Under the pieces are notes generated by a model that did not search any database, was not told the origin of the DNA, and saw nothing but the letters and a program-made list of their open reading frames with translations. Positions 25,061 to 36,900 of a DNA stretch of 64,000 nt are shown in pieces. The translations under genes were made by a program, and so were the position numbers. The stretch is from Macrocybe gigantea (Eukaryota > Basidiomycota > Agaricomycetes > Agaricales > Callistosporiaceae): NCBI GenBank assembly GCA_011319805.1, contig SJRY01000040.1, positions 62,001-126,000 on the forward strand, read 5' to 3'. How positions within the stretch are numbered: position 1 is the stretch's first letter; the number at the start of each line of letters is the position of its first letter.

Positions 25061-26004
25061 TCATTTGTGGAATAAATAGTTCAGCATCTCGATATCGTGT
25101 TCAGGAAGAATGGGCTTAAACTGGGTAGCATCCCGAGGCCAATGGATAATTTGTGACAGACCCAGCGGATAACAGACAAAATCGGTGGAATTTTCGTCCT
25201 TTTTGTAACGTCCAGCCCAGTCAAAGTCGATCAACTTGAGTTTTCCGTCATGATCAAACAAAATGTTGGGTTCCCGCAAATCCCCAACACAAATCCTCTT
25301 TCATGTAATTTGTCCAAGGCGTTCTTGATTTGCTGGCGTGCATCTAGTGGAGTGGCGCTCGGCTTGACGTAGTCCATTACCACCATGGACATCAGCGGCA
25401 TGTGCTTTGGACGATAATCGTCGGGTAGCATGAGGTCGGGTAGGGGACCGAAATAATGGAGTTGTGGCGCTAGCTGGTCGGGATCTGTGGCAAGGAAATG
25501 GTGGACTTCCAGACCGTATCGGGAGACAAACTTGACGACAATGTCTGGTGATTCGGCATGTTCAGTTTGGGCCAGAAACGCTACGCATGCAGGGCCATCT
25601 TGCAGTGCTCTGACATAGGTAAAATTCACTTGTCGTCCATCCTTGTTGTATGAAGATGGGTATGGATAAAGGCGGAGGCAAGGAACGTCGGGATTATCGA
25701 GATCAATGGACCTGATGTGCGAGATTTTCTGATAAAACTCGCTGAGGCCTTTGAGGCATTCACGGAGTGCAACAAGCATGCGTGCGATGCGCATAATATT
25801 GTCATCTCCCTGCGTTGATGCAAGAGTGATGGGTATCATGTCGGTGAGCCTTTGGATAATGAACTTGTCGGTGAAAACGCCACCAAGGATACTGATCCAG
25901 GAGTCACTTCCAGCGACTAGGAAAGTAGGGCAGCAACATTTGTTACGAAGTTTGGCATTCTAGAAAATGTCATAAATATCTGGCTGACTTGACATGCTCT
26001 GAAT

Positions 26005-26030
26005 AGGGTGTTTCAAACCAGCCATTTTGA
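26005..26030 (+). repeat. Left terminal inverted repeat
   Basis: Begins AGGGTGTTTCA and ends AGCCATTTTGA. It matches the right end at 23 of 26 positions in inverted orientation. Confidence 0.92.
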
Positions 26031-26277
26031 GACCCATTTTGGTCTTCCTGTTGATGTCCATTTTGACGATTTTCGCGTGAAATCTTGAAAAATGAAATCC
26101 AAAATGAAGGCCAGCAGGGGCTCAAAATGGGCTACTTTGAAACCCCCCGACTTGAAAATCGTTCGAAATGGAGTCCAAAATGGATTCTACCTTTCACGGC
26201 AGCTGACCGGCAGCTTTTTTTTTTCGAACTCCGTTTCTGTCCTGTCCCAGTACACTGTCAGCGCTATCGCCGTTGTT

Positions 26278-27869
26278 ATGCCATCCATTCCCCTTCGCCG
26301 CAGACTGCTCGAAGAGCTCGACGACCTGGACCGATCTGTCAAGCGCGCTAGGATCGAAAGGTATCTTGAAGACCTTCAAGTTACAGATGATATCCCTAGC
26401 CTTTCATCAGATTCCGAGTCAGACCGCAGCAACTCATCGCTTTCCTCCTTGTCTGGCCTATCCAGTACCAGCGACGCTACCACTTCCGATGGAGCGTCTA
26501 CATCCAATCCGGATACCTCCAGCAATTGTTCCGACATCTCTTTCTCCATATCCGAGCTCGAGGACTACTGGTACAGTGTCTTCGATGCCGAGCTCAATGC
26601 TCTCCGAGAAGAGATCCTAACAACCCGTGTCCTGATGCCCAATCCTCCAATCAAAAAAATTCCTCAAATTCAGCTTCTCGATGAATGGAGAAAAGGAAAC
26701 CCTGATCAGTATCGAAGCAAGGTTCGCGTCGACCCAGCCACGTTCGATGGGATCCTTGCAAAAATAGACCACCACCCGATTTTCCATAACGACTCGAACT
26801 CGGTGCAAACACCCATCGCCACTCAACTCGCTGTCTTCCTCTTTCGGGCAGGGCACTATGGAAATGCTGCGATGCCCGAGGCTATTGGTCACTGGGCCGG
26901 GATGAGCTCGGGGTCAGTGGTCAACTGCACCAACCGTATTTTGGTGGCTTTGTTGGCCTTGCATGACGAATATGTCCGCCTTCCGACGGAGCATGAGAAA
27001 GAACATGCGAAAAACTGGGTCGCAGCACAGGTGTGTCCGGAATGGCGAAACGGTTTTCTTATGGCAGATGGCACCAAGTTTCCGCTTTTCCAAAGGCCAG
27101 GGCTACACGGAGATACGTGGTTTGATAAGAATAAGAATTATTCTATGGATTGTCAAGTAAGTAGTTCTTCTAGAATCTGATGTTTCGTTTTCTCACTCTG
27201 AGTAGCTTGTGATTTTGCCAGATTCTCTTCAGATTGTTGACTATGCACTTGGTCATACAGGAAGTGTCCATGATTCCTGGGCATTTCGCAGCACCCGAGC
27301 ATTCAAGGAACACGAGACAATTTTTGCGGACGGAGAATGGATGTGGGCTGATTCTGCGTATCCAGCTGAACTCTGGTCTGTATCACCATTCAAGAAGCCA
27401 GTTGGTGGCGAGCTTACTCCGAACCAACGGACGTTTAACTATCACGTTTCAAAGGTGAGTGAATGCAGTCGTTTTTATAATCGATACCTCAGTATTGACT
27501 TACTAGGTTTGGATACGTGCGGAGCATGCTATTGGGCTTCTGAAAGGACGATTCCAAGCTCTTCGAGAGCTCCGAATATAAATCGATATGCAAAAGCGCC
27601 ACAGATGGGCTGTGTTATTTGTTCGGTGTTGTATTATCTTGCATAACCTCATAATTCGTCTTGAAGGTGATGATTATAATACGGATTTTCGAGAAGAGCT
27701 ATTGGAGCAAGGGCAAGACTATGAGCCTGCTTACAAGAGTGATAACACAGATGGAGATGACGAAGTTCGCAGAGCACGACAGCGTGTTGAGACTGTTGGT
27801 CATCGCTTTCGAAGACAAATCATGGAACGTCTATTCAGTAGTCCAACTAGTGGTGCTGTCCGTAGATAG
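26278..27869 (+). pseudogene. Harbinger transposase (DDE_4 family), with in-frame stop
   Basis: Nuclear cut-and-paste transposase. The likely start is MPSIPLRRRLLEELDDLD (26278); an upstream ATG at 26092 is also in frame. A Ser/Thr-rich acidic N-terminus precedes the helix-turn-helix-like region VQTPIATQLAVFLFRAGHYG. Two phase-0 introns (about 27154-27206 and 27454-27506) join the catalytic core. First Asp is in FLMADGTKFPLF, second in YALGHTGSVHDSWAF, and Glu in IRAEHAIGLLKGRF. Downstream, codon 27579-27581 is TAA inside RELRI-stop-IDMQKRHRWA, where a Gln (CAA) is likely ancestral. This removes about the last 95 residues, including CCIILHNLI. The truncated product keeps DDE but lacks the conserved C-terminal helices, so it is probably inactive. 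Confidence 0.85.
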
Positions 27870-27916
27870 GTGTTGTAAGCTAGGTGTAACCCAAGTTCTA
27901 AACTTCTACCACTAAA

Positions 27917-29430
27917 TCAAAAATTGGTATGCGAATCATGGCCGCTTGGTGTCGGGAGGAATAAGCCTGAGCTTGTTTCTGAATCCACATTAGTATCATG
28001 AAACGTGAAAGGAGTTTGATGCGACATTTGTGTCTGCTGGCTTGGACCAGCAACTACCAGTTGTTGCATGCGAGCCAGTTCAATTTGCAGGCGGATCATG
28101 CGTTCTTGATGCTGATGTTCCTTGTCTTGTAGACGCTCTTTCTGAAGAAGTGTGCGCTCTTCAGCCTGGTAGCGAAGCTGCTGACACTTTTGTTCATGTT
28201 CTGCATTTAATTTCTGGCGTTTGACATCTAGCGATGCAGTCTTATAAGCGAGCTTCTGCTTTGTAAGATCGACGAGCTTTGCATGAGTAATCGCCTCGTC
28301 CTGTATACTGTCAACACGGCCACGTTTAGAGCCTGACAACTTCTTCATTCCACGTTGTGATACTGGTTTGGGAGCAGTGCTGATTGATGAGACTGATGTT
28401 GAGCATGAATAAGAGAAGCAGGAATTAGCTGCAAATGAGGAAGTATCGCCGGAGTCCAATACTGCATCTGATGTCTTGTTCTCAGAACCGAGATTATCCT
28501 AATATGTTTTGAGCGAATTATAGATGAAGAGCTTGATCAGCGACTCACATCGTCCTCAGGGTCTTCTTCCTTTTCTCCAATCAAGGCTGGAATGTCACGA
28601 TCACTATCCATCGCCTCTTTGTCACTCTCTTGACTCTCGTTGTCCGGGCTGATTTCCGTAGACTGATAAAGCAATTCCATAGCCTCTGCTTCGAGATTCT
28701 GTCCAGGTTCTGATGAAACTGTATATGGATTGAAATTGGGAAGCGTTCTCCAAAAACCATGGAGACGCTGCCAGTAGGGAAACTTCTCAGTGAGCTGGAC
28801 TGAATTTCTAGTAAATAAAAGTGAATAGGATATAGACGAACGACAGCTCACCAATTTGATTTGACAGTAGTGATCCTGGTGTGATATCCTCTACTTTCAA
28901 ACCTGCACCTGTTTGACCGATGGTACAATTGACTTCACGGTACTTTTGCTTCAGCCTAACATCCCGAATTTCAGCGAGCATTGCCTTAGACAAAGTGAAA
29001 ACACGTACGTTCCGATTCTATTCTCCACTGACTTGACATACTTGTCCGGATTAGATTTGTAGTCGTCCCGGATGGCCTTGTTGGCGTCTTGTGAGAAGAC
29101 AAACTCGGCGATTTTTGCATGAAAGGCCGTCTTTGTACCCTTGGCTACACGCTGTGAGCGGTTTTCTTCCTTGGCGTCTTGGGCTGAGTCAGAAAACAGC
29201 TTTTGACGATCGGCTGGATTTTGCTCAAGCCAGTCCAACAAGCGGTCCATCCGAGTCGGGTCCTTCTCCCAGTAGATTTTTGGACCTTTCGTGGTAACTT
29301 CCTTTGGCGTTGCTAAGGTCCCACCATCAACAGGTGTAGTCACAGCATCGGACCTCCGGTTGCGCTGTCCCTGCGAGCTGGGAGCTGAGGAGGAGGATTT
29401 GTTTTTGGATTTAGCCCGTTTCTGTGCCAT
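27917..29430 (-). CDS. Harbinger second ORF (Myb/SANT-like-associated, coiled coil)
   Basis: Minus-strand gene starting MAQKRAKSKNKSSSS (29430), with three short introns. A conserved tryptophan-bearing segment, IYWEKDPTRMDRLLDWLEQN, resembles the SANT/Myb-like DNA-binding N-terminus of Harbinger-linked ORFs. It is followed by KAIRDDYKSNPDKYVKSVEN. Spliced exons add VEDITPGSLLSNQI, EKFPYWQRLHGFWRTLP, an acidic stretch, and a long charged coiled coil rich in Lys, Gln and Glu (about 28060-28290). The stop is at 27917. In known Harbinger elements this partner protein binds element ends and helps nuclear import of the transposase (family knowledge). The joins keep the frame open throughout, unlike the transposase. 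Confidence 0.7.
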
Positions 29431-29696
29431 ATGCTCGGAAGGATGTCAAGCAACGAGTCGTGGTGGTGGAACAAGGACACGTCACGAAGATCCACGTTCT
29501 TGGTCCCTAGAAAATTGAACTCCGCATGTCTGATAGTCCTGCCAGGTAGTCCAACAGGAGAGACAAAATGGCCATGTTGCGCAAAAGGACCTTCGTCGTC
29601 CATTTTGATGAAAACATCCATTTTGGACTTCATTTTCGTTCTCATTTCGGTCAAAATGGAATTCATCAGGAGATTCAGAATGGGGTCAAAATGGAT

Positions 29697-29722
29697 TCAA
29701 AATGGCTACTCTGAAACACCCT
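29697..29722 (-). repeat. Right terminal inverted repeat
   Basis: On the minus strand it begins AGGGTGTTTCA and ends AGCCATTTTGA. The three mismatches to the left repeat all lie in the central four bases. Confidence 0.92.
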
Positions 29723-31111
29723 AATGTGAGCAACATACCGCTTCATCAATCCAGTACTGCCTCATGCTGAGACCAGTATGGCTGAACACATCACAACCAT
29801 CGTTCTCCCATTCATGCTTTAGTTTCATAATGACGAGTTGAACGGGAGTTCCATCTTCCAACATGAATGTAAGAACTCCGCCAGACTCAGTCTCGCCGTC
29901 ATCTTCTTCTTGGTAAAAATCGGTATCCAAGATCTCCATCAGCCGGTTTCTGAGTTCCCTTACATGGTCTGCTTCCGGAAGAATGTCCGAGGCATTTTCC
30001 ATGAGGTCGAATGTGTTCCCTGCATCTCGTGCGGTGACTTTGAGGTCTGGGTTCCCCAGTAGACGGAGAAAGTGTTCGAAAATCGGATGAAAAATCTGGA
30101 TAGGCGGCCCGAGGATAAAGTTCTCATCTGGAGCGTTACGGCCATCGTAGATAGCTGTGCTTGGGTTCCGTTAATTATTGGCATACACTGAGGGTCTGGC
30201 CATCGCGGAAGGCGATGCTTCTAGTTTTTTGAGTGCTCGCTTAAAACCTGGAATCAGGAAAATAAGTACACTGATGTATTTAGGACCAACTTGCGATGTA
30301 CAACTCACGCTCAACCTCGGGAAGAGCATGCTTAGCGACCGCGCTACGTGTTTTGCAGTGCGCCCGCTTTGCCTCTGTCGCCCCCTCTGCTGTGACGAGT
30401 AGATGGAGGTAATGATTGTCTAGCTTTCCTTCCAAAACTCTTGAGAGTTTACAAGGCAATGGAATTGGATTAGTGACAGCCTCCCAATCTGCGAAAGTTT
30501 CGTTCCAATTCCGTATCGCAATCGGGGTCGGTTCTTTGGGCTACCAAATGTAAGACACTGAAGGCCTAAAGATGGCATGGCAGTAATACCTCAAAAAATT
30601 CCATACTGTAAACATCAGCCTTGAATTTATATTTTTGTTTGATTTCTGTGGCGAATAGTTCCTGACAACTTTGCACGGGTCCGATGAAGAGGTTATGAGG
30701 AATAGTGGTATACAAAGGCGTGGGTTCATGTGCTTCGTTGAAGAATAACCAGTTCACGGAGACAGTTTCGGCAGCTCGAGAGCGTGTTTGAGGAGCCATT
30801 CCACTTTGAACGCGTGCTGAAACGTTGAAGTGGTTACTAGTACGCGACTTACATCGACGTGATCCATTGTCACATGTGTCACGTGCACGCGACCATCGGC
30901 GCACGTGCACTCAATAAAGGTCACGTTCAGATGAGTTCAAGCTTGTGTTCGAGTCCGAGTTTATGTATAGGTTTTTGGAGGTGCGTTTAAAATAATTTCA
31001 GCATCGTTCAGGATATTACTTGAGCCAGCGAGTTCCGGGCACAAAGTATTCTAGTAAAGAGGCGATATCGTGGATCCTCTTGTTATTAAGTAGACTTCAA
31101 GTTCTACCTAG

Positions 31112-32807
31112 TTAGGCGTTTAAGGTAGAAAGCACGAATCCTTCATACCCCTTCTCGGCGCTTTCTTCACATAGCTTCGTATATAACGGGACTCCACCCG
31201 TGAAGTTCAACGACTGCACAACTTTACCAGGTACGTTGGCGCCGTTGTACCAAGACTTGGCGTATTTAAATAAGGCTGGGGAATAATAGTCATCGACAGT
31301 CTGAGTCCACTTTTTCTCAGCCTCCGACGTCGCGTCGATTCGAGTATACCCGTTATTTCGCATGTATTCAAGGCATTTCACCACCCACGCGCCTTGTATT
31401 TCCTAAGTCGGGCCGGTCAGAATTGGAAACCCACGTAGAGCGACGAAACGGCGCTTACAACGCAGGTAGGTCCGTTGCAGAAAGCCGTGGGTCCGTGAGG
31501 CCCATATGTAAAGAACATGTTTGGGTAGCCAGCGGTGGTCAGGCCCAAGTAAGTGGACAAGCCTTTCCGCCACTTCTCACCGATGGGGACGCCATCAGTC
31601 CCTTGAATGTCGATTTGAGATATGCTCCCTGTGACGGCGTCGAACCCCGTGGCAAGCACCAACGCATCAAGCTCGTGGACTTTCCCACTCTTCATCTTGA
31701 CTCCGGTGGGAACAATCTCGTCGATCGGATCTTCATTCACGTCCACGAGGGTGACGTTTGGCTGATTGAAGACTTCAAAGTACGCTTGCTCTAGGCAGCA
31801 GCGCTTCGTTCCGAACGGATGAGGCGGCACCTCCGGAGCCAGTTTTCTCTGCATCTCTGGATCTTTTATCCTCTCGAGCACTCTCTTCCTCCAGTATGTG
31901 TACGCCTCGTCGTTGGCCTTGGGATCCAGAAAAATCTCTTGAAATGCCCCCAACCAAAAGTGGAAGGAGCCGCGGTCCCAGAGGTCGTAGAAAGTAAGGA
32001 CGCGTTCTTCCTTGGATATCGTCCAGAAGCCCTTGTAGATGAGGTCGTACGTGAAGCCGGCATACGTCTGCTTGCGACGATTCATGAGGACGGGATAGAG
32101 ATCTCTTTTCATCTTTTCTTGTTCTTCTATGGTGGTTTGGCGCTGACCCATCGGCAGGACGAGGTTGGGCGTACGTTGGAAGACAGTCAGATGACTAGCC
32201 TCAGGCCCGGCCTCTTGGATGACCTGGACGCCGCTGGCGCCGGTGCCGATCACTCCAACCCGCTTGCCTTTAAGATCGACATTCTGCTGCCATGGCCACA
32301 ACGCCGTGTGGCTGCAGAACCCTTTGAACGTATCCAATCCTTTGTAAGGCGGGAAATAGGGCTTCGAGGCGAAACCAGTGGCGAGGATGAGGAAGCGGGG
32401 ATGAACTACGTCGCCGTGCTCTGTCGTGACGGCCCAGCGATAGGTAGTGGCATCAAAGCGCGCCGACATGACGCGAGTGTTGAAGAGGATGTCGCGGCTG
32501 AGGTCCAACTTCTTATCGAGGTAGTCAAAATAGGTTCGCAGCTCCGTCCATCCGGGGAAGAGCTCCGTCCAGTTGAAGTCCTTCCACAGGTCGTCCATTG
32601 AGAGTTGGTAGATGTAAAACTCGGAGTCGACGCGTGCGCCTGGGTAGCGGTTCCAATACCATGTTCCGCCCAACCCGCCGGCAGCTTCGTATATCTTGGC
32701 TTTAAGCCTAGTTTGCGGAGGCTGTGGAGGAAGTATACGCCAGAAAATCCAGCGCCGACAATGAGAGCGTCGAGGTCTGTGTCACTGTTCGAGGTTTGGA
32801 GTGCCAT
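31112..32807 (-). pseudogene. Baeyer-Villiger-type flavin monooxygenase (one frameshift)
   Basis: FAD- and NADPH-dependent monooxygenase of the cyclohexanone monooxygenase type, which inserts oxygen next to a ketone. The start is MALQTSNSDTDLDALIVGAG (32807; an in-frame ATG at 32852 is possible). Dinucleotide-binding motifs are GAGFSG near the N-terminus and GTGASG in the second Rossmann fold. GGTWYWNRYPGARVD and the BVMO fingerprint FKGFCSHTALWPW (about 32310) are both present. Frame changes at about 32698-32702: the N-terminal Rossmann fold and GGTW match family spacing only if one base is restored. An intron at about 31385-31415 leads to a last exon ending at 31112. Substrate unknown. The break may be real or a sequencing error. 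Confidence 0.8.
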
Positions 32808-32949
32808 GATTCGAGATGTGGCTTGTGGGGCTGCAGCAAGACTGGCAGACAACTCGGCCTTTAAAGAGGTCGATATGGACGAAGGACCGTATTGCCATGT
32901 GAACGGAACGGATACCCTGCAGATTTCTCATGGCTGCTTTACCTTAAAC

Positions 32950-33930
32950 CGGATGTAGAGGCATCAGCAGTCGCGTCATTTGATGTTCCGTCGTTGATGG
33001 TAATATGCGAATTTGGTCAAAAGCAGCTAGCCGTTTAGCCACAATAACGTGAAAGGCGGGGTTGAAGGGAGCAGCGCCGGAGATATGGAGGCAGCGGATG
33101 AGTGATATACCGCACATCTTTTATCTCTTCTCTGGTATTCGCCGGACATTGTTTCTTATACCCCGAAAAGCTCAAGAAAGCTCCGTTTCGAATTCGACCA
33201 GTTATGGAAGTTCCTCCATTGTTAATCTTGTGATACAGAGATGTGGGTCAGCAGTTCCAATCCTTGGAAGCTATAGCGTAGTCGGGTCACACGCAATGTC
33301 CCGGTTATGAGAGATTGTCCAGGGCCATGTACACTCGCGACGGAAAGTCTCATGTGGATGAGAGTAGCTGGAGGCTGGATCGTCACCTAACAGTTCAGGG
33401 CGGTCAGAGCACAAGAACAAGGCTTGTTTCGCACCTCGGTCTGGCCGGGTCGTAAAGATTCACCTAAGCTTCTCTGTTATGAGAAGACAATAACAGGTCA
33501 GGAAAACAATAGGAAAGCATACTATCCGGGCACAAGAGTTAACGATCGCCAGTGATTTGGTACTTCGGACGGACCGGATTCAATGATTCTGGTGAAGAGA
33601 TGTTTTACGTCGAAAGTAGTCAGAATCCAAGCCTTTTGAGTCAAAGTCAAACCTGGCTCACATCGTCCAGCTTCAGCATACTCAGGAATTTTCTGAATTG
33701 CAGGGAGCTGGTGGAGTTGGTGCAGGTCGTGGGAGCAAGTTGCTGTAAAAGGAGGTGCCTGAGAACACTTGGTGGTCATCGTTGACCGTCCTGTCCAGCA
33801 TTTCATCTCGTCCTACGCGTCGACTATTGCTTCACATCGACTAGACTAACTTCTTGAGGAAATCTAGCACAGGCAGCTACTACTACCATCTGCAGAACTC
33901 CGCGCTCGTTGCCTTCAAGCCAAGGCTGAA
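32950..33930. other. Intergenic region, no convincing gene
   Basis: About 1 kb between divergent genes. Short open frames such as 33522-33806 minus have no recognisable family. It probably carries promoters for the monooxygenase and the TBC gene. Confidence 0.3.
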
Positions 33931-33937
33931 AAGCGAG

Positions 33938-36900
33938 ATGTCGACTATTTCGACTGCCCTTCGCAACTTCAAGGAGCCTACCAAGGAGCAGCTGACGCAC
34001 ATATTCTTCTCTTTACCGTCAGATGCCCATGCAGACGGTACAGAGAAGAGTGTTCCAGGAGGTGGAGAAAATGGACATCAACGCCGTGTTGAGTCTAGGA
34101 GTTGAAGGGCTCGAGGAGTCGTACGTCAGTGCCGAACTGCTTGGTGGCTGACCTGCGGTATCTCACATTCTACATTGACTCACAGGCAGGAAAGCTGCAT
34201 CTGATACCACCATTCTTGGCTTTCGCGTCACTAGATCGAAAATCAGTTCGGTTCACCATACCGCTTTCGACGATTCGGAGAGTAGAGAGACTCAATGCTA
34301 GAGCTGGAATCTACGCTCTGAGTCTGTCGACTTGGCATGGAATGAAAATAGTCAGCCGCTTCCGCCCGTGCCATCCGACATAAACTGATATTTTCTCAGA
34401 TTGTGCAGCTGACATCATTGCGACCGACGGCGGACCTGTTTTGTTCACTTCTCCGCGATGCCCTCAAAGTGGAGCTTCAACGCGGGCAGATGAAGCTCGT
34501 CAAGGGATTCGTGAAGACTTGCTATTCAGAAACCCTAGTGTCATCATCCACGCCCGGAGAAGCGGAGCGAGAAGATGGGAGCCTGGTCAATGACGAGAAG
34601 GACGACGGGGCGTCCCTACAAATACCATATCATGGTGGTTTGGGTCTCAGATTTAAATTTCCCGGTGATCCGAAGAAGTGAGATGCTTTCTAGCTATGCC
34701 CAGATTGCTCATTGTTTCTTCCCGGAGTTAGACTGCGGGAAGCCTCTAAGATAAAACTATGGACGACATATCTGAAGAGTACGTGACTATACTTTCAGTG
34801 TGGTGGCTGTTTCTCACAACCTCGGCTTGTGCATCCGTTCAGCCCACGGTCGGAATTTATCCCTCCTTCGCTATCCCCAATGCACGCGGCTTGTGCAAGT
34901 CGGTCTGCCCAACAGACTGCGAGGTGAGATGTGGGAAGTCCTCTCCGGTTCTATCTTCCTACGGTTCTCCAATCCTGGCTACTATGAGCATCTCTTGGAG
35001 ACAAACAAGGGCCGAACGAGTACCAGCACTGAGGATATCGAAAAAGATCTCCACCGTAGTTTACCAGAATATGCAGGCTATCAGTCGGAAGACGGTATAG
35101 CAGCATTGCGTAGGGTGTTGCAAGCTTACTCTTTCAAGAATCCTGAATTAGGGTATTGCCAGGTAAGTCATCATAGCTCTCCTACAAAGCCATCTGAACG
35201 GAAGCGACAGGCCATGAATATCATCGCCGCTGCTATCCTGATGTCTGTCGTCCTCGCTGATGCGATTCATGTCTGCTGACCCCCATAACACAGCTATATG
35301 TCCGAAGAGCAAGCTTTCTGGCTTCTCGAAGTCCTTTGTGACCGGTTACTTCCAGGATACTACGCGTCAGTTCTTTGAGGCCCAAGTGTTGTCATGATCG
35401 TGCTTATGCTCTAAATAGGCCGTCGATGCACGGGACGCTACTTGATCAACGAGTGTTCGAATCGTTGGTCCAACGTTGTCTTCCGATGATACACGATCAT
35501 TTCCAGCAAGTCGACGTTCAGCTTTCCGTTGCGTCTTTGCCGTGGTTCCTCAGTCTGTAAGTGCATTGCAGCACTTGACAAGAAACTAGATGACGACTGC
35601 CTTGTTTCAGATTCATCAACAGCATGCCAATGGTCTTCGCATTTCGGATAGTGGACTGCTTCTTCTGCATGGGCCCGAAGGTTCTCTTTCAAGTTGGGTA
35701 CGTGTTCGTGCCCTCCCCATTCCCACCATCCTAACGCTGTTATAGCCTTGGTTAGTTGCGATCTCAAGCGCTGAGTAGTGTCCCTGCTTAATACATCCTA
35801 TAGCTATACTCAAGATCAACGGGGAAAAGTTGCTACAGATTCAGGATGATGGCGGTTTCCTGAAGTGAGCTCGATCAAACTTTTCTCAAAACTGTTTTAT
35901 CGGTTCTGAAAGTATTCTACAGCCTGATGCGCGATTACTTTGCTTCCCTCGGTGATTCGGCACATCCCAATTCTAGTGATCCGCGGGCTCGTGCCATTAC
36001 GCGATTCCAAGAGCTGCTGCTGGTCTCGTTCCGGGAGTTCTCCGTGATCACTGACGAGATGATCCAGTCCGAACGCAAACGATTTAGAACGGAAGTCATC
36101 ACAAGCCTTGAGATGTTCGGAAAGCGCTCTGCCATCAGGAATCTCAAGACGCTAGGGAGATTCTCCAAGGAGCAGGCAGGTCTGATATACGACGCCTTGT
36201 ACAAGTCGATGTGCGTCGTCCCACCGCCTCCGCCTGTCGCCCCTACGCCTTCTTTGCTCAACCCGAACGACGGAACCGAGGAGAAACCGGAGACGCGGAT
36301 CGGATTGAGAACATTCCAGTATTTCCTGAGCGAAATTGCCACATGGGCGAGGAATGAGAAAATCGTGATCAATGGCTTCCAGGTGAATAGCCTTTCCATT
36401 CCTTCAACGAAATGACGGCCCATATCTCTACTTCCTTTTCCAGCAACGTGTAGACCGTGAGATTGCAGAGCACGAATTCATTGACCGACTTTTCTACTTC
36501 TGGGACACCTCATGTCGAGGAGCACTATCTTTTCAAGTGCGTTTCTCCTCTATCTGCGCATGCTAGCGTGAGCCGAACTACAGCGCGACTCTGTCGTTTG
36601 CCTCAGGATCTCGTGTCCGGTTTGGACGGTGTCATGTTCAACGATTTGATGGAAAATATTGAATGGTTCTTCAATATGCATGATAAGAATAAAGATGGAT
36701 ATCTGACCAAGGACGAAGTTCTTACCCTGTCGGAGTCCTTTTTGGTAAGCACGCCTTCTCCGCATCCCGCTACCGGTTTAGCGCGCTTCTTGGCATCACA
36801 ATGTTTGACCGATCACTCTGCTTTTCTTCCGGGACCTCCTTTAGTTCATCTTCCGCTTCGAAGTCGGAGACGCCTACTTGGGAGCCGTCAGCCGGTTCAT

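Larger units (their letters stand above)
26005..29722. mobile_element. PIF/Harbinger DNA transposon, complete, 3718 bp
   Basis: A full element is delimited by 26-bp terminal inverted repeats with three mismatches. It is flanked by the 3-bp direct repeat AAT (26002-26004 and 29723-29725). An alternative reading is termini starting GGGTG with TA duplicated, but the AAT reading gives the 3-bp target duplication expected of PIF/Harbinger. It has two divergent-architecture ORFs: a DDE transposase on plus and a coiled-coil second ORF on minus, the two-gene layout of this superfamily. Both ends carry many copies of CCATTTTG or its complement. It sits in an intron of the kinase-like gene, transposase antisense to that gene. 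Confidence 0.92.
25061..30799 (-). pseudogene. Fungal-type protein kinase-like gene, split by a transposon and frameshifted
   Basis: Minus-strand gene running from MAPQTRSRAAETVSVNW (ATG at 30799) to the stop at 25061-25063. The 5' part includes APPIQ-like sequence GPPIQIFHPIFEHFLRLLGN (about 30050-30110) and GLSMRQYWIDEA just before a GTATGT donor at 29738. The intron contains the whole Harbinger element (26005-29722). The acceptor TTTTCTAG at about 25960 resumes with KLRNKCCCPTFLVAGSDSW and GGVFTDKFIIQRLTDM, as in basidiomycete kinase-like proteins. The catalytic loop is GDLREPNILF with LIDFDWAGR, so HRD is altered and DFG is DFD. It reads in frame only if one G is added to GGGG at about 25282-25285. 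Without the transposon the intron would be 58 nt. The gene may still be spliced if the intron is tolerated; the frameshift may be a sequencing error. Confidence 0.75.

Noticed and set aside
26001..26010. Tc1/mariner assignment of the transposon based on a possible TA duplication
   Set aside because: The transposase is a DDE_4/Harbinger type with a second ORF, and the AAT reading gives the expected 3-bp duplication.
31819..32601. 260-codon plus-strand open frame opposite the BVMO
   Set aside because: Antisense shadow of a gene with clear FAD/NADPH motifs; no domain features of its own.
9270..33000. A secondary-metabolite cluster built from the BVMO, flavin reductase and MFS genes
   Set aside because: The genes are separated by POL1, F-box and kinase genes, and no synthase or cluster regulator is present.
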